From positions 1 through 55,069 of the forward strand of contig CAAGPW010000020.1 of NCBI GenBank assembly GCA_900771955.1: a stretch of DNA of 55,069 nt, in the 5' to 3' direction. The DNA is from Lachnospiraceae bacterium. Lineage in GTDB: Bacteria; Bacillota; Clostridia; Lachnospirales; Lachnospiraceae. The position numbers and the translations under genes are program-made. Under the pieces are notes generated by a model that was not told where the DNA came from, made no database searches, and was given only the letters and a program-made list of their open reading frames with translations. Of this stretch, positions 1-9,168 are shown in pieces. Position 1 is the first letter of the stretch. Each line of letters opens with the position of its first letter.

Positions 1-1003
1 CCCCGCCAACACGATACGCATTTTCGGGAAATACGCCGGAAATTACTTTCGCCGCTTTTTGGATCAGTCTGTCTCCTGCTTCATGTTCCTGCCTGTCATT
101 GACTGTTTTCAATCCGTTTAGATCAATATATGCAACACCGGTTCTTTCCATCTGCCTGCCACCATAAGACTCTATCACCTGAATGTATTTGTTGCGGTTA
201 TATAAACCGGTCAGCATATCCCGATAGCTTAAATACTGCAACTGCTCCTGTTGTTTTTTTGCAGCCAGACTGTTTGTGATAAAAAACTGTATGGAAGAAA
301 GCAACGTCGCATCGTTACAATGGCTGGTCGGATTATCCACACCCACAAATCCGATAATTGCCCCGTCTTTTTTTAACGGAACCGCAAGGAGTCTCTCCAC
401 CTTCTGTTCACGCAGAATGTCATAGGCCGGTGTTCCCTGCTCCTGCTCCACATCCGCTATGTAATAAACCTGCGATTCTTTAAATTTTTCCATCCACAGG
501 GAAATGACATGAAGCGGTATTTCCTGCAGATTATCCATCTGCTCCTTGACTCCGGCACGCACATATTCATGCGTATCAATAATAATTATCCGCATCAAAG
601 TAGTAATACATCTGTGTAAACTGTGAAAGACTAACAAACAGTACACCGATCAGGCAAAGGATGCCCACGATCTTTACCCTGCAATTCTTTTTTCGTTCTT
701 CTTTCCCAGGTAAATAACTGCATACATACGCATGAAAAAAGAAAAGTATCACATCACTGGCTGCAAATACCAGAAAGTTCGCGACACGAACGATATAATA
801 CCCCACCATTCCCGGGCATCCGCGAAACTCCCACGCAAAGGCATCACTGCACAGCAATATAGCTGTAGACAGCTGCATAAGAAACATCCACTTTCTTTTT
901 TCTCTATCAAAATTTTTTCCTACGGACATACACACTGCTGCAATCAGGCAGAAAATAAAGCCCCACAGAAGCAGCGCAACGTTGTGGACTGACGGTTAAA
1001 CAT
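1..1003 (-). pseudogene. Decayed membrane GAF-GGDEF (diguanylate cyclase type) sensor, partial
   Basis: The downstream part reads openly to the left edge: a GAF-like stretch (around VYYIADVEQ and FVGVDNPTSH), then the GGDEF start with DMLTGLYNRN and VAYIDLNGL, ending at RVGG, so the GGDEF signature itself lies outside the window. The upstream part encodes 3-4 membrane helices. Two lesions break it. The only start with a good ribosome site (AGGAGG before the ATG at 1003) is out of frame with the membrane segment; one extra base near 988 would restore a start MFNRQ joined to HNVALLLWGF. The membrane frame then stops at 576, and the GAF frame continues in another register. The missing middle suggests a deletion. 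Family function would be c-di-GMP synthesis at the membrane; this copy is probably dead. The family assignment is secure, the pseudogene status likely. Confidence 0.8.
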
Positions 1004-1087
1004 ATTGCTTTCCTCCTGCCTTCCTCAAAATCGACTATATTCTACCACATGAATTCTATTTTGTCATAGATTTTTTCTTTCTGCATT

Positions 1088-1687
1088 TTAACCAAGCAGT
1101 GCTGAAAGTTCACGGTTCGCCTGCGCCTGATCTTCAAATATGATCCCGTGAATCCCGTTTCTTTTCGCTCCCTCCACATTGACCTCACGGTCATCAAAAA
1201 ACATGCATTCCTCCGGGATCAGCTGATAACGTTTCAGAATACACTGATAGATCGCATCATCCGGCTTTATAACCTTTTCCCGCCAGGAAAATACCGCACC
1301 ATCCACAAGCCCGGTAAAATCCATCTTGCTGCCGCAGTCGTTATAACACTTCTCTCCAAAATTAGAAAGGATGTAGACATGAAGCCCCTGTGCTTTCAGG
1401 TCACGGATCCACTGCTCCGCATACGGATAAACCTCAATAACTCCGCTTAGGTTCTCCACATACATGCGGATTTCCTTTTCCACACCCGGATCATTTTCTA
1501 TAAAACGGTTCAACACTTCATCATCCGTTAAAACACCGCGGTCATACTCATCCCAGTCCTCACTTAATGCCGTCGCTGCTGCCACACGTTTTGCAATCTC
1601 CTCTGAAAAGCCGAAAGAATTCAGGTGCTTTTTCCAGCAATAATCCACCAGTACATTTCCAACATCCAAAATCACATTTCTGATCAT
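1088..1687 (-). CDS. HAD-superfamily phosphatase (class IA type)
   Basis: This 199-residue protein has all four HAD motifs: the nucleophile loop DVGNVLVD near residue 8 (first Asp forms the phospho-aspartate, second is the general acid), LSNFG near 107 (motif II), a KPDDAIY lysine near 140 (motif III) and FFDDREVN near 163 (motif IV, Mg2+ ligands). An alpha-helical cap sits between motifs I and II, as in YihX-like and beta-phosphoglucomutase-like enzymes. It should be a cytoplasmic Mg2+-dependent phosphatase of a small phosphorylated metabolite; the substrate cannot be read. The start is supported by a purine-rich stretch (GAGGAG) upstream. It is followed after 84 bp by the decayed sensor and preceded by the alarmone synthetase on the same strand, but the gaps suggest separate units. 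Confidence 0.85.
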   Translation of the reverse strand: MIRNVILDVGNVLVDYCWKKHLNSFGFSEEIAKRVAAATALSEDWDEYDRGVLTDDEVLNRFIENDPGVEKEIRMYVENLSGVIEVYPYAEQWIRDLKAQGLHVYILSNFGEKCYNDCGSKMDFTGLVDGAVFSWREKVIKPDDAIYQCILKRYQLIPEECMFFDDREVNVEGAKRNGIHGIIFEDQAQANRELSALLG

Positions 1688-1768
1688 TTTTTTCTCCTCA
1701 TGTTAATATACATACTAATTTTTTCTTTTTTATGATACTATGGCTTTTTTCTCAGAGCAAGCGGTCTT

Positions 1769-2428
1769 TTACAATTCTTTGCTCCTGCATTCTTTGATCT
1801 GTCTGCGAAGATGAAGCATCTGTTTATCCATCTTTACAACCAGCGCAGAATATTCCCGCAACTCCTCCTCCGCTTGCTCTGTATTCAGAAAATCTTTTTT
1901 ATAACATAACTGATTGTCAAGTTCCGCCCAGGAATCCATGATCGCCGTGCGAAGCTGCACCTCAATTTTTATGTAAGTACATTTTTCTTCCTCAAAAAAA
2001 GGGACCTGCATGATCAGATGCAGGCTCCGGTAGCCGTTCTTTTTCGGCTCTTTTATATAATCTTTTATCTTTAAAAGCTTTAAATCGCCCTGCTGTTTCA
2101 AAAGCTCCGCGATCTCATAGACATCATCCACAAAAAAACAGACTGCCCGGATTCCTGCAATGTCATTTAATTTTTCCACTGCTGCAGCACATGAAATATC
2201 ATATCCCTTCCGCTGAAGCTTTTTTAAAATACTGTCATAAGATTTGATTCTGCTGTCAATATTACGTACCACCGCACGCGCATATTTCTGTTCAAGTTCA
2301 ATATTTATCATTTTTAATTTAAACATGAGCAGGCTGATCGCGTATTCGTTTCTCAGGACCGTGCCCGCATCTGCAAGATACGCCCTGAGCGCAAGTGCTT
2401 TTTTCCCCTCGTGATTTTTCCCATTCAT
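1769..2428 (-). CDS. Small alarmone synthetase, RelQ/YjbM type GTP pyrophosphokinase
   Basis: The 219-residue protein is a stand-alone RelA/SpoT synthetase domain that transfers pyrophosphate from ATP to GTP or GDP to make (p)ppGpp. Visible family motifs are RIKSYDSILKKLQRKG, DIAGIRAVCFF (D..G.R core), KNGYRSLHL and EVQLRTAIMDSWAELDNQ. There is no HD hydrolase domain and no TGS/ACT region, as expected for the RelQ/RelP class. The start at 2428 is chosen because AGGAGG lies 8 nt upstream; a further in-frame ATG at 2455 has no such site. It stands in a gap between the Hsp70 gene and the HAD gene. Which of the RelP or RelQ subgroups it belongs to is not decided here. Confidence 0.88.
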   Translation of the reverse strand: MNGKNHEGKKALALRAYLADAGTVLRNEYAISLLMFKLKMINIELEQKYARAVVRNIDSRIKSYDSILKKLQRKGYDISCAAAVEKLNDIAGIRAVCFFVDDVYEIAELLKQQGDLKLLKIKDYIKEPKKNGYRSLHLIMQVPFFEEEKCTYIKIEVQLRTAIMDSWAELDNQLCYKKDFLNTEQAEEELREYSALVVKMDKQMLHLRRQIKECRSKEL

Positions 2429-2529
2429 ATCGTAAACCTCCTCTGATAAGGTCATCAGATTATTATATGTCTCATGGGTAAAATCTATGCTCCTGAATTG
2501 GTAAAATCCAGGTAAACTTTTTCTAAATT

Positions 2530-4245
2530 TCAGTCGTCTTCTTTCCAGAAGCCGTCAGCATTTATTGTTTCTTTGTCTTTCTCCAGCATATCAAGCAGCA
2601 TGGTAAATTTCACGATACTTTCCCTGCGCACCTTCGGGTCGATCTCCTCTTTCTGTATCACACGGTATTTTCTCGTCTCCTCAAGCAGAATACGTTTTAC
2701 CGACTCATCTGCTTCCTGATACATACGGTTCGCACGGTACATAAGATAATTGTATTTCATCTGCATATCATTCTGTATCTTTAAGTGTTCTAGTCTGTCC
2801 CGGCGCTCCTTTATTTCCTCCTCACTCATACCCATATTTCCGGCAACCAGGGAGCGGTGTACCTTTACATCATTGTCCCTGCATTCAATATCAATATCAA
2901 AAATCCCATTGATATCATAGGAAAATGTGGCCTCCAAACAAACTTCTCCTGCCGGTTTTGGCGGAATACTGATACGGATCTCTCCAAGCAGTTCATTGGC
3001 CTTCGCGATCATATTTTCTCCCTGGTAGATCGGGAAACAGATTTCTGTCTGATTGTCCGTCACTGTCGTATAAGTCCGTGTCCTGCTGTACGGAAGTATC
3101 ACATTTTTTTCAATGTGTACCGCAAAAGTTCCGTCACTCACACCGGTTCCGAGTGAAAAAGGACAGATATCCGACAGCAGCATGTCTTTGATCCCTGCTT
3201 TCCGCTCTTTGATCCCTACTGCTGTGCCAACGCCGAGCGCAATGATCTCATCCGGATTCTGGTCTACCTGTACGCGGTCATGAAAAATAGACTTCATAAA
3301 CTCCTGTACCAGCGGCATTTTCGAGGAACCGCCCACTAAAATAACCTGATCGATGTCTGCAAGCGAAAAACCGCTCATCGCCACTGCCTTCTGGATCGGT
3401 TCAAGCATACGCCGGAACACATAATCTGCCTGCTTTTTCAACTGTGCCCGGGTAAGCGACAGTACCATGTTCTGTCCGCCAAGGGTGACGCTCCGCTCCA
3501 CGGCATCCTGCACGGAAAGACATTTTTTTAAGTCCTCCGCCTCTTTATAAAGCAGTTCGGTCTGCTCTTTCCCAAGTCTTTTCCGGTTCAGCCGGTTTTT
3601 GGCGCAAAAACAGTCTACGATCGCATCGTTAAAATCTTTGCCTCCCAGCTTATTATCCCCGGCAACCGCACGGATCTCCACAATGTTATCAAACGCTTCG
3701 ACAATCGAAATATCCAGTGTTCCACCGCCAAAATCTGAGATCAGATAGACGGCATGGTCCGCCATCCGCCCGACATGATAAGAAAGTGCCGCCGCCGAAG
3801 GTTCATTGATGATCCGTTTTACCGAAAGCCCCGCAAGCTGCCCCGCCACACGGGTAGCACACCGCTGTTTATCTGTAAAATAAGCCGGTACACTGATCAC
3901 TGCCTCATCCACCGGTTCTCCGAAATATGCTTCCGCATCCTGCTTTAGCTGGCGCAGCACAAAGGAAGAAAGTTCTTCCGGCAGATAACGTTTTTTATCT
4001 ACCCGGTATTCGGTTTTGGTTCCCATATCACGTTTGAACTCCCGGAATGCCCGGTCTGGCTCGTTTATCAGCATTTCCCTGGCTGCTTTTCCAACCAGGA
4101 TCTCCGCTCCTTTCGGGAATCCCACGACCGAAGGCGTTAAAGTATCACCAAACTGATTCGGGATCAGCTTTACTTTTTCCTCTGCCTCATCCCAGTAGCT
4201 GACCAGGCTGTTTGTTGTTCCAAGATCGATTCCTATACAATGCAT
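2530..4245 (-). CDS. hscC: Short Hsp70-family chaperone, HscC-like
   Basis: The protein begins with the Hsp70 phosphate-1 motif (GIDLGTTNSLVSYW) and carries the phosphate-2 motif (LISDFGGGTLDISIVE near 168), adenosine motif (ILVGGSSKMPLVQEF near 302) and the connect segments of the ATPase domain (residues 1 to about 360). The substrate-binding part that follows is short and the C-terminus lacks a DnaK-type EEVD tail, so the total of 571 residues fits HscC-type Hsp70 better than DnaK (about 610-640). It should be an ATP-driven cytoplasmic protein-folding factor with specialised clients. The upstream methyltransferase gene ends 1 bp before it, so both are probably read from the promoter at 5016-5045. 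The functional reason for that pairing is unclear. Confidence 0.85.
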   Translation of the reverse strand: MHCIGIDLGTTNSLVSYWDEAEEKVKLIPNQFGDTLTPSVVGFPKGAEILVGKAAREMLINEPDRAFREFKRDMGTKTEYRVDKKRYLPEELSSFVLRQLKQDAEAYFGEPVDEAVISVPAYFTDKQRCATRVAGQLAGLSVKRIINEPSAAALSYHVGRMADHAVYLISDFGGGTLDISIVEAFDNIVEIRAVAGDNKLGGKDFNDAIVDCFCAKNRLNRKRLGKEQTELLYKEAEDLKKCLSVQDAVERSVTLGGQNMVLSLTRAQLKKQADYVFRRMLEPIQKAVAMSGFSLADIDQVILVGGSSKMPLVQEFMKSIFHDRVQVDQNPDEIIALGVGTAVGIKERKAGIKDMLLSDICPFSLGTGVSDGTFAVHIEKNVILPYSRTRTYTTVTDNQTEICFPIYQGENMIAKANELLGEIRISIPPKPAGEVCLEATFSYDINGIFDIDIECRDNDVKVHRSLVAGNMGMSEEEIKERRDRLEHLKIQNDMQMKYNYLMYRANRMYQEADESVKRILLEETRKYRVIQKEEIDPKVRRESIVKFTMLLDMLEKDKETINADGFWKEDD

Positions 4246-4246
4246 G

Positions 4247-4951
4247 CTATTTTTGCTCCTTCTTCTCTTTTACAATAACCAGTGTCAGGTAGCCTTCCTC
4301 CGGTGTCAGGCTCTCTGAACTGTAAAACAGCTTTTCGCCCGGCAGTCCGCAGTTTGAAACGGCATACACCTCCATCTTTTCCATATCACTTTCCAGAAGC
4401 AGCTGCTTTAGCTCTGACAGTTTCTTCCCGGCTTTCATATAGACCTTTGTCCCCGGAAGCTTCAGGCTTTCCTTAATCTCATAAGATCCCGGAATGATAT
4501 GAATCTGCTCTTTTCCCTCGGCCAGTGCAATCCCAAGCCTTGCACATGCTGCGCAAAAAGATGGTATCCCGCTTAAAATGCTTACCTTTTTTTCATCCGC
4601 TATCGCCCGTTTTTGTATATAACCAAACGTCGAATAGACGGTCGGATCGCCGATCGTTAAAAATGCCACGTCCGCACCTGCAGATAACCGCATACGGATC
4701 TTCTCATAGATTGCATCATGGATATGCGCCAGTTCTTCTTTATCCTTTTTCATCGGAAAATCAAAAAAAATCTGCTCTCTTTCGTCAATCTCGGGGCAGA
4801 TCTGTACCGCGATCTGATAGGCATAGCAGTCTTCTTTTGTTTTCGACGGGAACACAAATGTCCTGCAAGCCTGAAGTGTGCGATATGCCTTTAACGTGAT
4901 GAGTTCCGGATCACCCGGCCCGACACCGATGCCATATAATGTCCCATTCAT
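4247..4951 (-). CDS. cbiL: Precorrin-2/cobalt-factor-2 C20-methyltransferase
   Basis: This is a 234-residue tetrapyrrole SAM methyltransferase with the family's N-terminal loop GIGVGPGDPELITLKA, the central FLTIGDPTVYSTFGY and the GIPSFCAACARLGIAL segment. CobI/CbiL enzymes put the C20 methyl on precorrin-2 or cobalt-factor-2 during corrin ring synthesis. The start at 4951 directly precedes NGTLYGIG and has a purine-rich ribosome site; an in-frame extension to 5029 would run into the promoter and is rejected. No other cobalamin genes are in the window, so this is an orphan copy, or the rest of the pathway lies elsewhere. It is co-transcribed with the Hsp70 gene. Confidence 0.85.
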   Translation of the reverse strand: MNGTLYGIGVGPGDPELITLKAYRTLQACRTFVFPSKTKEDCYAYQIAVQICPEIDEREQIFFDFPMKKDKEELAHIHDAIYEKIRMRLSAGADVAFLTIGDPTVYSTFGYIQKRAIADEKKVSILSGIPSFCAACARLGIALAEGKEQIHIIPGSYEIKESLKLPGTKVYMKAGKKLSELKQLLLESDMEKMEVYAVSNCGLPGEKLFYSSESLTPEEGYLTLVIVKEKKEQK

Positions 4952-5015
4952 AATTGTTCTTCTTTCCTTTATACGTGTTATAAAAACGGCAAAGTGCCAT
5001 TTATCCTCTGTAATC

Positions 5016-5045
5016 AGTATAAATGTCACTCTGCCGCCGCGTCAA
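5016..5045 (-). promoter_or_regulatory. Probable sigma-A promoter of cbiL-hscC
   Basis: On the minus strand TTGACG (5045-5040) and TATACT (5021-5016) are separated by 18 bp and point at cbiL, whose start codon is 65 nt downstream. No cobalamin riboswitch fold is seen in that leader. Confidence 0.55.
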
Positions 5046-5063
5046 TTTTTTCTTTAAAAAAAA

Positions 5064-5615
5064 TCAAACGATCATACCCGACACCAGGAAAGCCATCTGA
5101 TCGATATAGTTTAAATCATCCCGCATATCCTCCCGCACCCGGAGGTAATGTGCATGCACCCATTCAAAGCATTCAAACAGTTCCGCCCCGTTTTTTTTCT
5201 GCTGCCAGTTGACCTGGCGGCCGCCGAGCAGGCAGATATGCTCCTTTAAAAGGAGATGAAATTTCTGCTCGTACGCCATATGCTCATGTATGTTTCCCTG
5301 AAATTCTTCGTTGTGCGGAAAAGTAAAAGCATCCGCTGCATAATGAAACAGCTTTCCAAGCCGGTAATAATCGCGTTTTCGGAAACGTGCCTTTCCGGAA
5401 AGCCTTACCATATATTTTTCCACGACATTTCGTATATTCGGATAGTGATGTCCACGGATCTTCCGTGTCCGCATGCTGCCTCTCAGATAGGTAAACACAT
5501 TCCAGTCCGGCTGCACACAACCAAGCACAAATAATTTCCGCTCAAGCCGCGTTGTGTGTTCCGGGAACTGATCTGCGACCTGAATTCCCAGACACTTATG
5601 GTCGATTCCCTTCAT
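5064..5615 (-). CDS. Zinc-dependent phospholipase-C-like protein
   Basis: The 183-residue protein resembles the short phospholipase C/S1-P1 nuclease-like family common in Clostridia. Candidate metal ligands are spread as in that fold: GIDHKCLG near residue 3, CVQPDWN near 33, GHHYPN near 56, and HYAADAFTFPHNEEF near 90 with an HxxxD pattern and a further His. No signal peptide is visible, so it would act in the cytoplasm. The actual substrate is unknown and the enzymatic label rests on fold resemblance only. It lies 5 bp downstream of ppk and is probably in the same transcript (phoH, ppk, then this gene). Confidence 0.65.
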   Translation of the reverse strand: MKGIDHKCLGIQVADQFPEHTTRLERKLFVLGCVQPDWNVFTYLRGSMRTRKIRGHHYPNIRNVVEKYMVRLSGKARFRKRDYYRLGKLFHYAADAFTFPHNEEFQGNIHEHMAYEQKFHLLLKEHICLLGGRQVNWQQKKNGAELFECFEWVHAHYLRVREDMRDDLNYIDQMAFLVSGMIV

Positions 5616-5620
5616 CTGCG

Positions 5621-7654
5621 TTACGCCTCCTGTAAAAAAAACAGATCCTGCGCACTGATTTTTTCTCCTTCCTGCTCCGCACGCTCGTAACTTCCATCCG
5701 GCTGCATGATCCGCGCCTTTACGTTATCCGACATATAAACGTCAAACATATTGATGATACGTCTGCAGATATCGGCATCCAGGATCGGCACTGCCACTTC
5801 AACACGCCGCACCGTATTGCGCGTCATAAAATCCGCAGATGAAATGTAAACATCATCTTCACCGAAAATATAGATCCTTGAATGCTCCAGATAACGTCCG
5901 ACGATGCTCCGCACCGTAATATTATCCGTATAGCCTGGCACTCCTGCCACCAGACAACAGATGCCCCGGATGACCATCTCGATCTGTACTCCTGCCTGCG
6001 ACGCCTCGATCAGCTTATCGATAATCTTTTTATCAGTCAGCGAATTCATCTTTAATCCGATATAACCGCGTTTTCCGTCTCTGGCAAGCATAATCTGCTG
6101 CTTAATCTTGTCAAGGATCTTATTTTGCAGGCATTTTGGTGCCACTAAAAGTTTTTCGGTCTGCTCCACGACCTGACCAAGCGCAAGCTCCTGAAGCACC
6201 TTTGCAGCTTCCAGTCCGATCGTCCGGTCTGCCGTCATCAGAGAAAGGTCTGTATAGATCGCCGCCGTTTTTTCATTATAATTTCCGGTTGCGATCTGTG
6301 TGATATAGGTAATGCCGTCTCCACTTCTTTTCGTGATCTGGCAGAGCTTGGAGTGTACTTTTAAATGATCCAGTCCATAAATAATGCGGCATCCTGCATC
6401 CTCCAGTTTTCTGGACCATTCAATGTTGTTCTCCTCATCAAATCTTGCGCGGAGTTCCACCAGTACAACGACTTCCTTTCCGTTTTCTGCCGCCATCATA
6501 AGTGCCTCGGCCACCTTGCTGTGGCTCGCCACACGATAAAGTGTCATTTTGATGGAATTGACCTCCGGGTCGACCGCTGCCTCGGACAGCAGGCGTAAAA
6601 ACGGTTTCATGCTCTCAAACGGATAGGCAAGCAGCCGGTCCCTTTCCATGATCTGTTCGATCATACCGCACTCCGGATCAATGTCTGCCGGAGTACGCGG
6701 TCTTCTGCTCTCGTAAAAAAGTTCCTTTTTGTCGCGCAAAAGATCTGCAACCTGGCTGAGAAATGCAAGATCAAGCGGTGTCTCCGAATGGAATACCTGC
6801 TCCCGCTTTAAGCCAAGATAGCCGCAGAGCTTTTCAATCACTGCCTCATCGATCAGTCTGGAATATTCCATCTTGATCGGGCAGAGCCGCTTTCTGCGCT
6901 TTACAAGCTGTTCCATGACCTGACGGAAATCTGCATCCTCCCCGTAGAGTTCCTCATCCGGATCAATATCTGCATTGCGGATCACACGGATAAGCGATTT
7001 GCTTTTGATCTTATATTTTTCAAATACCTCCGGAATATAATGTAAGATCAGATCTTCGATCAGGATATATCTGCCCTTTCCTCCAGGCAGCCGCACCAGA
7101 CGGCCGAATACCCATCTGCTGCACGGAATGATGCCAAGCTTTTTGCTGTCCTTTTTTTCCAGAACGACCACAGCATATACTTCCTTGTTATTTAAAAAAG
7201 GAAATGGCTGCTTTTTGCCGACCACCTGCGGCGAGAGCAGCGGCTTTACTTCCTGAATAAAATACTGGTGCAGATATTCCTGTTCTTCCTCGTCTGCCGC
7301 GGAAAAATCGATCAGCTCCACACCCTGATCCGCCATCTCCCGTTTTATTCTCTTATAAATCTCATCCTTCTGAAACGTCAGTCCGCGCACACGGTCATAG
7401 ACTGCCGTAAGCTGCTCCTCGCAGGTCATACCTGTCTTATTCTCCCGCATATGCCGGTCGATCAGCATCTGGTCATATAAAGATCCCGCACGCACCATAA
7501 AAAATTCATCAAGATTGCTCTGAAAGATTGAGAGAAAATTCATACGCTCACACAAAGGTGCGCCCTTCTCCTCTGCCTCCTCCAACACTCTTTTATTAAA
7601 TTTCAGCCAGGACAGTTCCCGGTTGTCATAACAGCTTTTTTCTGTTTCACTCAT
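5621..7654 (-). CDS. ppk1: Polyphosphate kinase 1
   Basis: This 677-residue enzyme reversibly transfers the gamma phosphate of ATP onto inorganic polyphosphate. It opens with the PPK1 N-terminal signature (NRELSWLKFNKRVLEEA, then FLSIFQSNLDEFFMVRAG). The two phospholipase-D-like catalytic domains carry the autophosphorylated histidine segment GLDHLKVHSKLCQITKR near residue 420 and the second histidine segment YLEHSRIYIFGEDDVYIS near 575, and the ATP-binding TLYRVASHSKVAEAL is present. Length matches the family. It sits between phoH and a phospholipase-C-like gene on the same strand with gaps of 30 and 5 bp, suggesting one operon. No exopolyphosphatase gene is adjacent. Confidence 0.95.
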   Translation of the reverse strand: MSETEKSCYDNRELSWLKFNKRVLEEAEEKGAPLCERMNFLSIFQSNLDEFFMVRAGSLYDQMLIDRHMRENKTGMTCEEQLTAVYDRVRGLTFQKDEIYKRIKREMADQGVELIDFSAADEEEQEYLHQYFIQEVKPLLSPQVVGKKQPFPFLNNKEVYAVVVLEKKDSKKLGIIPCSRWVFGRLVRLPGGKGRYILIEDLILHYIPEVFEKYKIKSKSLIRVIRNADIDPDEELYGEDADFRQVMEQLVKRRKRLCPIKMEYSRLIDEAVIEKLCGYLGLKREQVFHSETPLDLAFLSQVADLLRDKKELFYESRRPRTPADIDPECGMIEQIMERDRLLAYPFESMKPFLRLLSEAAVDPEVNSIKMTLYRVASHSKVAEALMMAAENGKEVVVLVELRARFDEENNIEWSRKLEDAGCRIIYGLDHLKVHSKLCQITKRSGDGITYITQIATGNYNEKTAAIYTDLSLMTADRTIGLEAAKVLQELALGQVVEQTEKLLVAPKCLQNKILDKIKQQIMLARDGKRGYIGLKMNSLTDKKIIDKLIEASQAGVQIEMVIRGICCLVAGVPGYTDNITVRSIVGRYLEHSRIYIFGEDDVYISSADFMTRNTVRRVEVAVPILDADICRRIINMFDVYMSDNVKARIMQPDGSYERAEQEGEKISAQDLFFLQEA

Positions 7655-7684
7655 TGTACATTCCTTCTTTTCTTCCGTTCTTTC

Positions 7685-9061
7685 TTACATCCGGTTAATG
7701 GCATCTAACGCCAGTTCCGAGCGTTCACATTCCTCTGCGGTCAGTGTGATCTGGCAGCACAGCGGGCTTCCCTTCATATGCTCTGCCGCATAGCTCAGCC
7801 CGTTTGTCTTTTCATCCAGATAAGGATTGTCGATCTGTTTCGGATCTCCCAGCAGGATCACCTTCGTCCCTTTTCCCGCACGTGTGATAATGCCGGTCAC
7901 CTGCTTCGGTGTCATATTCTGCGCCTCATCAATGATGAGATAGGTCTGTACAAAAGAACGTCCCCGGATAAAATTCATTGCCTCTGCCACGATAATTCCT
8001 CTGGCAAAAAGTTCTTCGATCTTTCCCTGTAGTTCTTCCTCGTCCTTATACCGTTCCACATCATCGGAATCAATGAGCTGTTCCAGGTTATCAATGACCG
8101 GACGCATGAGCGGCGATATTTTTTCCTGCTCCGAACCCGGAAGATATCCGATATCATCATCAAACTGGGCATTTGGCCTGCTGATCAAGATTTTCCGGTA
8201 TTCCTTGTGCGTCGCATTGTATACTTTTTCCAGTCCGACTGCCAGGGAATAGAAGGTCTTCGCTGTTCCTGCCATTCCCTTTACGATCACGAGCGGAATC
8301 TCCGCCGGATCTGTCATAAGCGCTTCCTGTAAAAAATACTGCCCCACATTCCTGGGACTTACTCCATATGGTCTGCTTTTTTTGTAATGAAGCGGTACGA
8401 TCTTTTCACCGTCATAACGTCCGAGCTGTGTCTTATTGGTAGACTGATCCGCCCTTAAAATCACAAACTCATTGACCTCAAGAAAAACGGCATGCCGTTT
8501 TCCCTCCTTATCCACGGTATAAACCCGTTCCGGCCGGATTCCCTTTTTCTTGAATTCCTTAAAAAAATCTTCCTCTGCAAACACTTCTGTCCTGCCCGTG
8601 TACTGGCTGTGTTCCTCCGACACCTGATCTGTCGTGTAATCCTGCGCCGTAATCCTGAGCATCTGCGCTTTGATGCGCAGCAGAATATCCTTGGTCACAA
8701 GAATGACTGAGACATCCGGTCGATCATCACAGATTCCCTTGCATACTTTTAAAATCCGGTTATCCATCTTACTCTCAGGCAGATCCTCCGGGAGCTTTAC
8801 ATCCACATAGTTCTTTTCAATGCGCAGCCATCCGCCTTCCGCTGTTTTTACACCCTCCAGCAGATCTCCCTGCTGACGGAACCGTTCCAGGCAGCGGATC
8901 GCACTGCGTGCATTGCTTCCCTTTTCTCCCTCTGCATTCTTTAAGGCATCCAGCTCCTCAATGACAGCGATCGGAATGACTACTTCGTTGTCTTCAAACT
9001 TAAGAAATGCCTCCGGAGAATGAATCAGGATATTGGTGTCGATGATATAGATTTTTTTCAT
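7685..9061 (-). CDS. PIN domain-PhoH ATPase (YlaK/PhoH2 type)
   Basis: The 458-residue protein fuses an N-terminal PIN nuclease domain (IYIIDTNILIHSPEAF with its first acidic residue, then EELDALKN) to a PhoH-type P-loop ATPase. The ATPase part shows Walker A GMAGTAKTFYSLAVG near residue 262 and Walker B YLIIDEAQNMTPKQ near 375. PhoH2-class proteins are described as RNA helicase/ribonucleases, and this domain order matches them. A ribosome site AAAGGAG lies upstream of the start. It is the first gene of the probable phoH-ppk-PLC unit. Despite the name, no phosphate regulation signal is seen at this gene. Confidence 0.88.
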   Translation of the reverse strand: MKKIYIIDTNILIHSPEAFLKFEDNEVVIPIAVIEELDALKNAEGEKGSNARSAIRCLERFRQQGDLLEGVKTAEGGWLRIEKNYVDVKLPEDLPESKMDNRILKVCKGICDDRPDVSVILVTKDILLRIKAQMLRITAQDYTTDQVSEEHSQYTGRTEVFAEEDFFKEFKKKGIRPERVYTVDKEGKRHAVFLEVNEFVILRADQSTNKTQLGRYDGEKIVPLHYKKSRPYGVSPRNVGQYFLQEALMTDPAEIPLVIVKGMAGTAKTFYSLAVGLEKVYNATHKEYRKILISRPNAQFDDDIGYLPGSEQEKISPLMRPVIDNLEQLIDSDDVERYKDEEELQGKIEELFARGIIVAEAMNFIRGRSFVQTYLIIDEAQNMTPKQVTGIITRAGKGTKVILLGDPKQIDNPYLDEKTNGLSYAAEHMKGSPLCCQITLTAEECERSELALDAINRM

Positions 9062-9168
9062 ATGCAGTTTTCTCCTTTTTCACTAACCTGCTTTTAGCGT
9101 ACCAGTCTGTGAAAAAGTCCACTATCTTTTTTGTGTAAAAGATTGTAAATTCCATGTAAAGTCAGCTG

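Noticed and set aside
4952..5063. Cobalamin riboswitch before cbiL
   Set aside because: The leader is about 60 nt after the promoter and has no B12-box-like segment or long fold.
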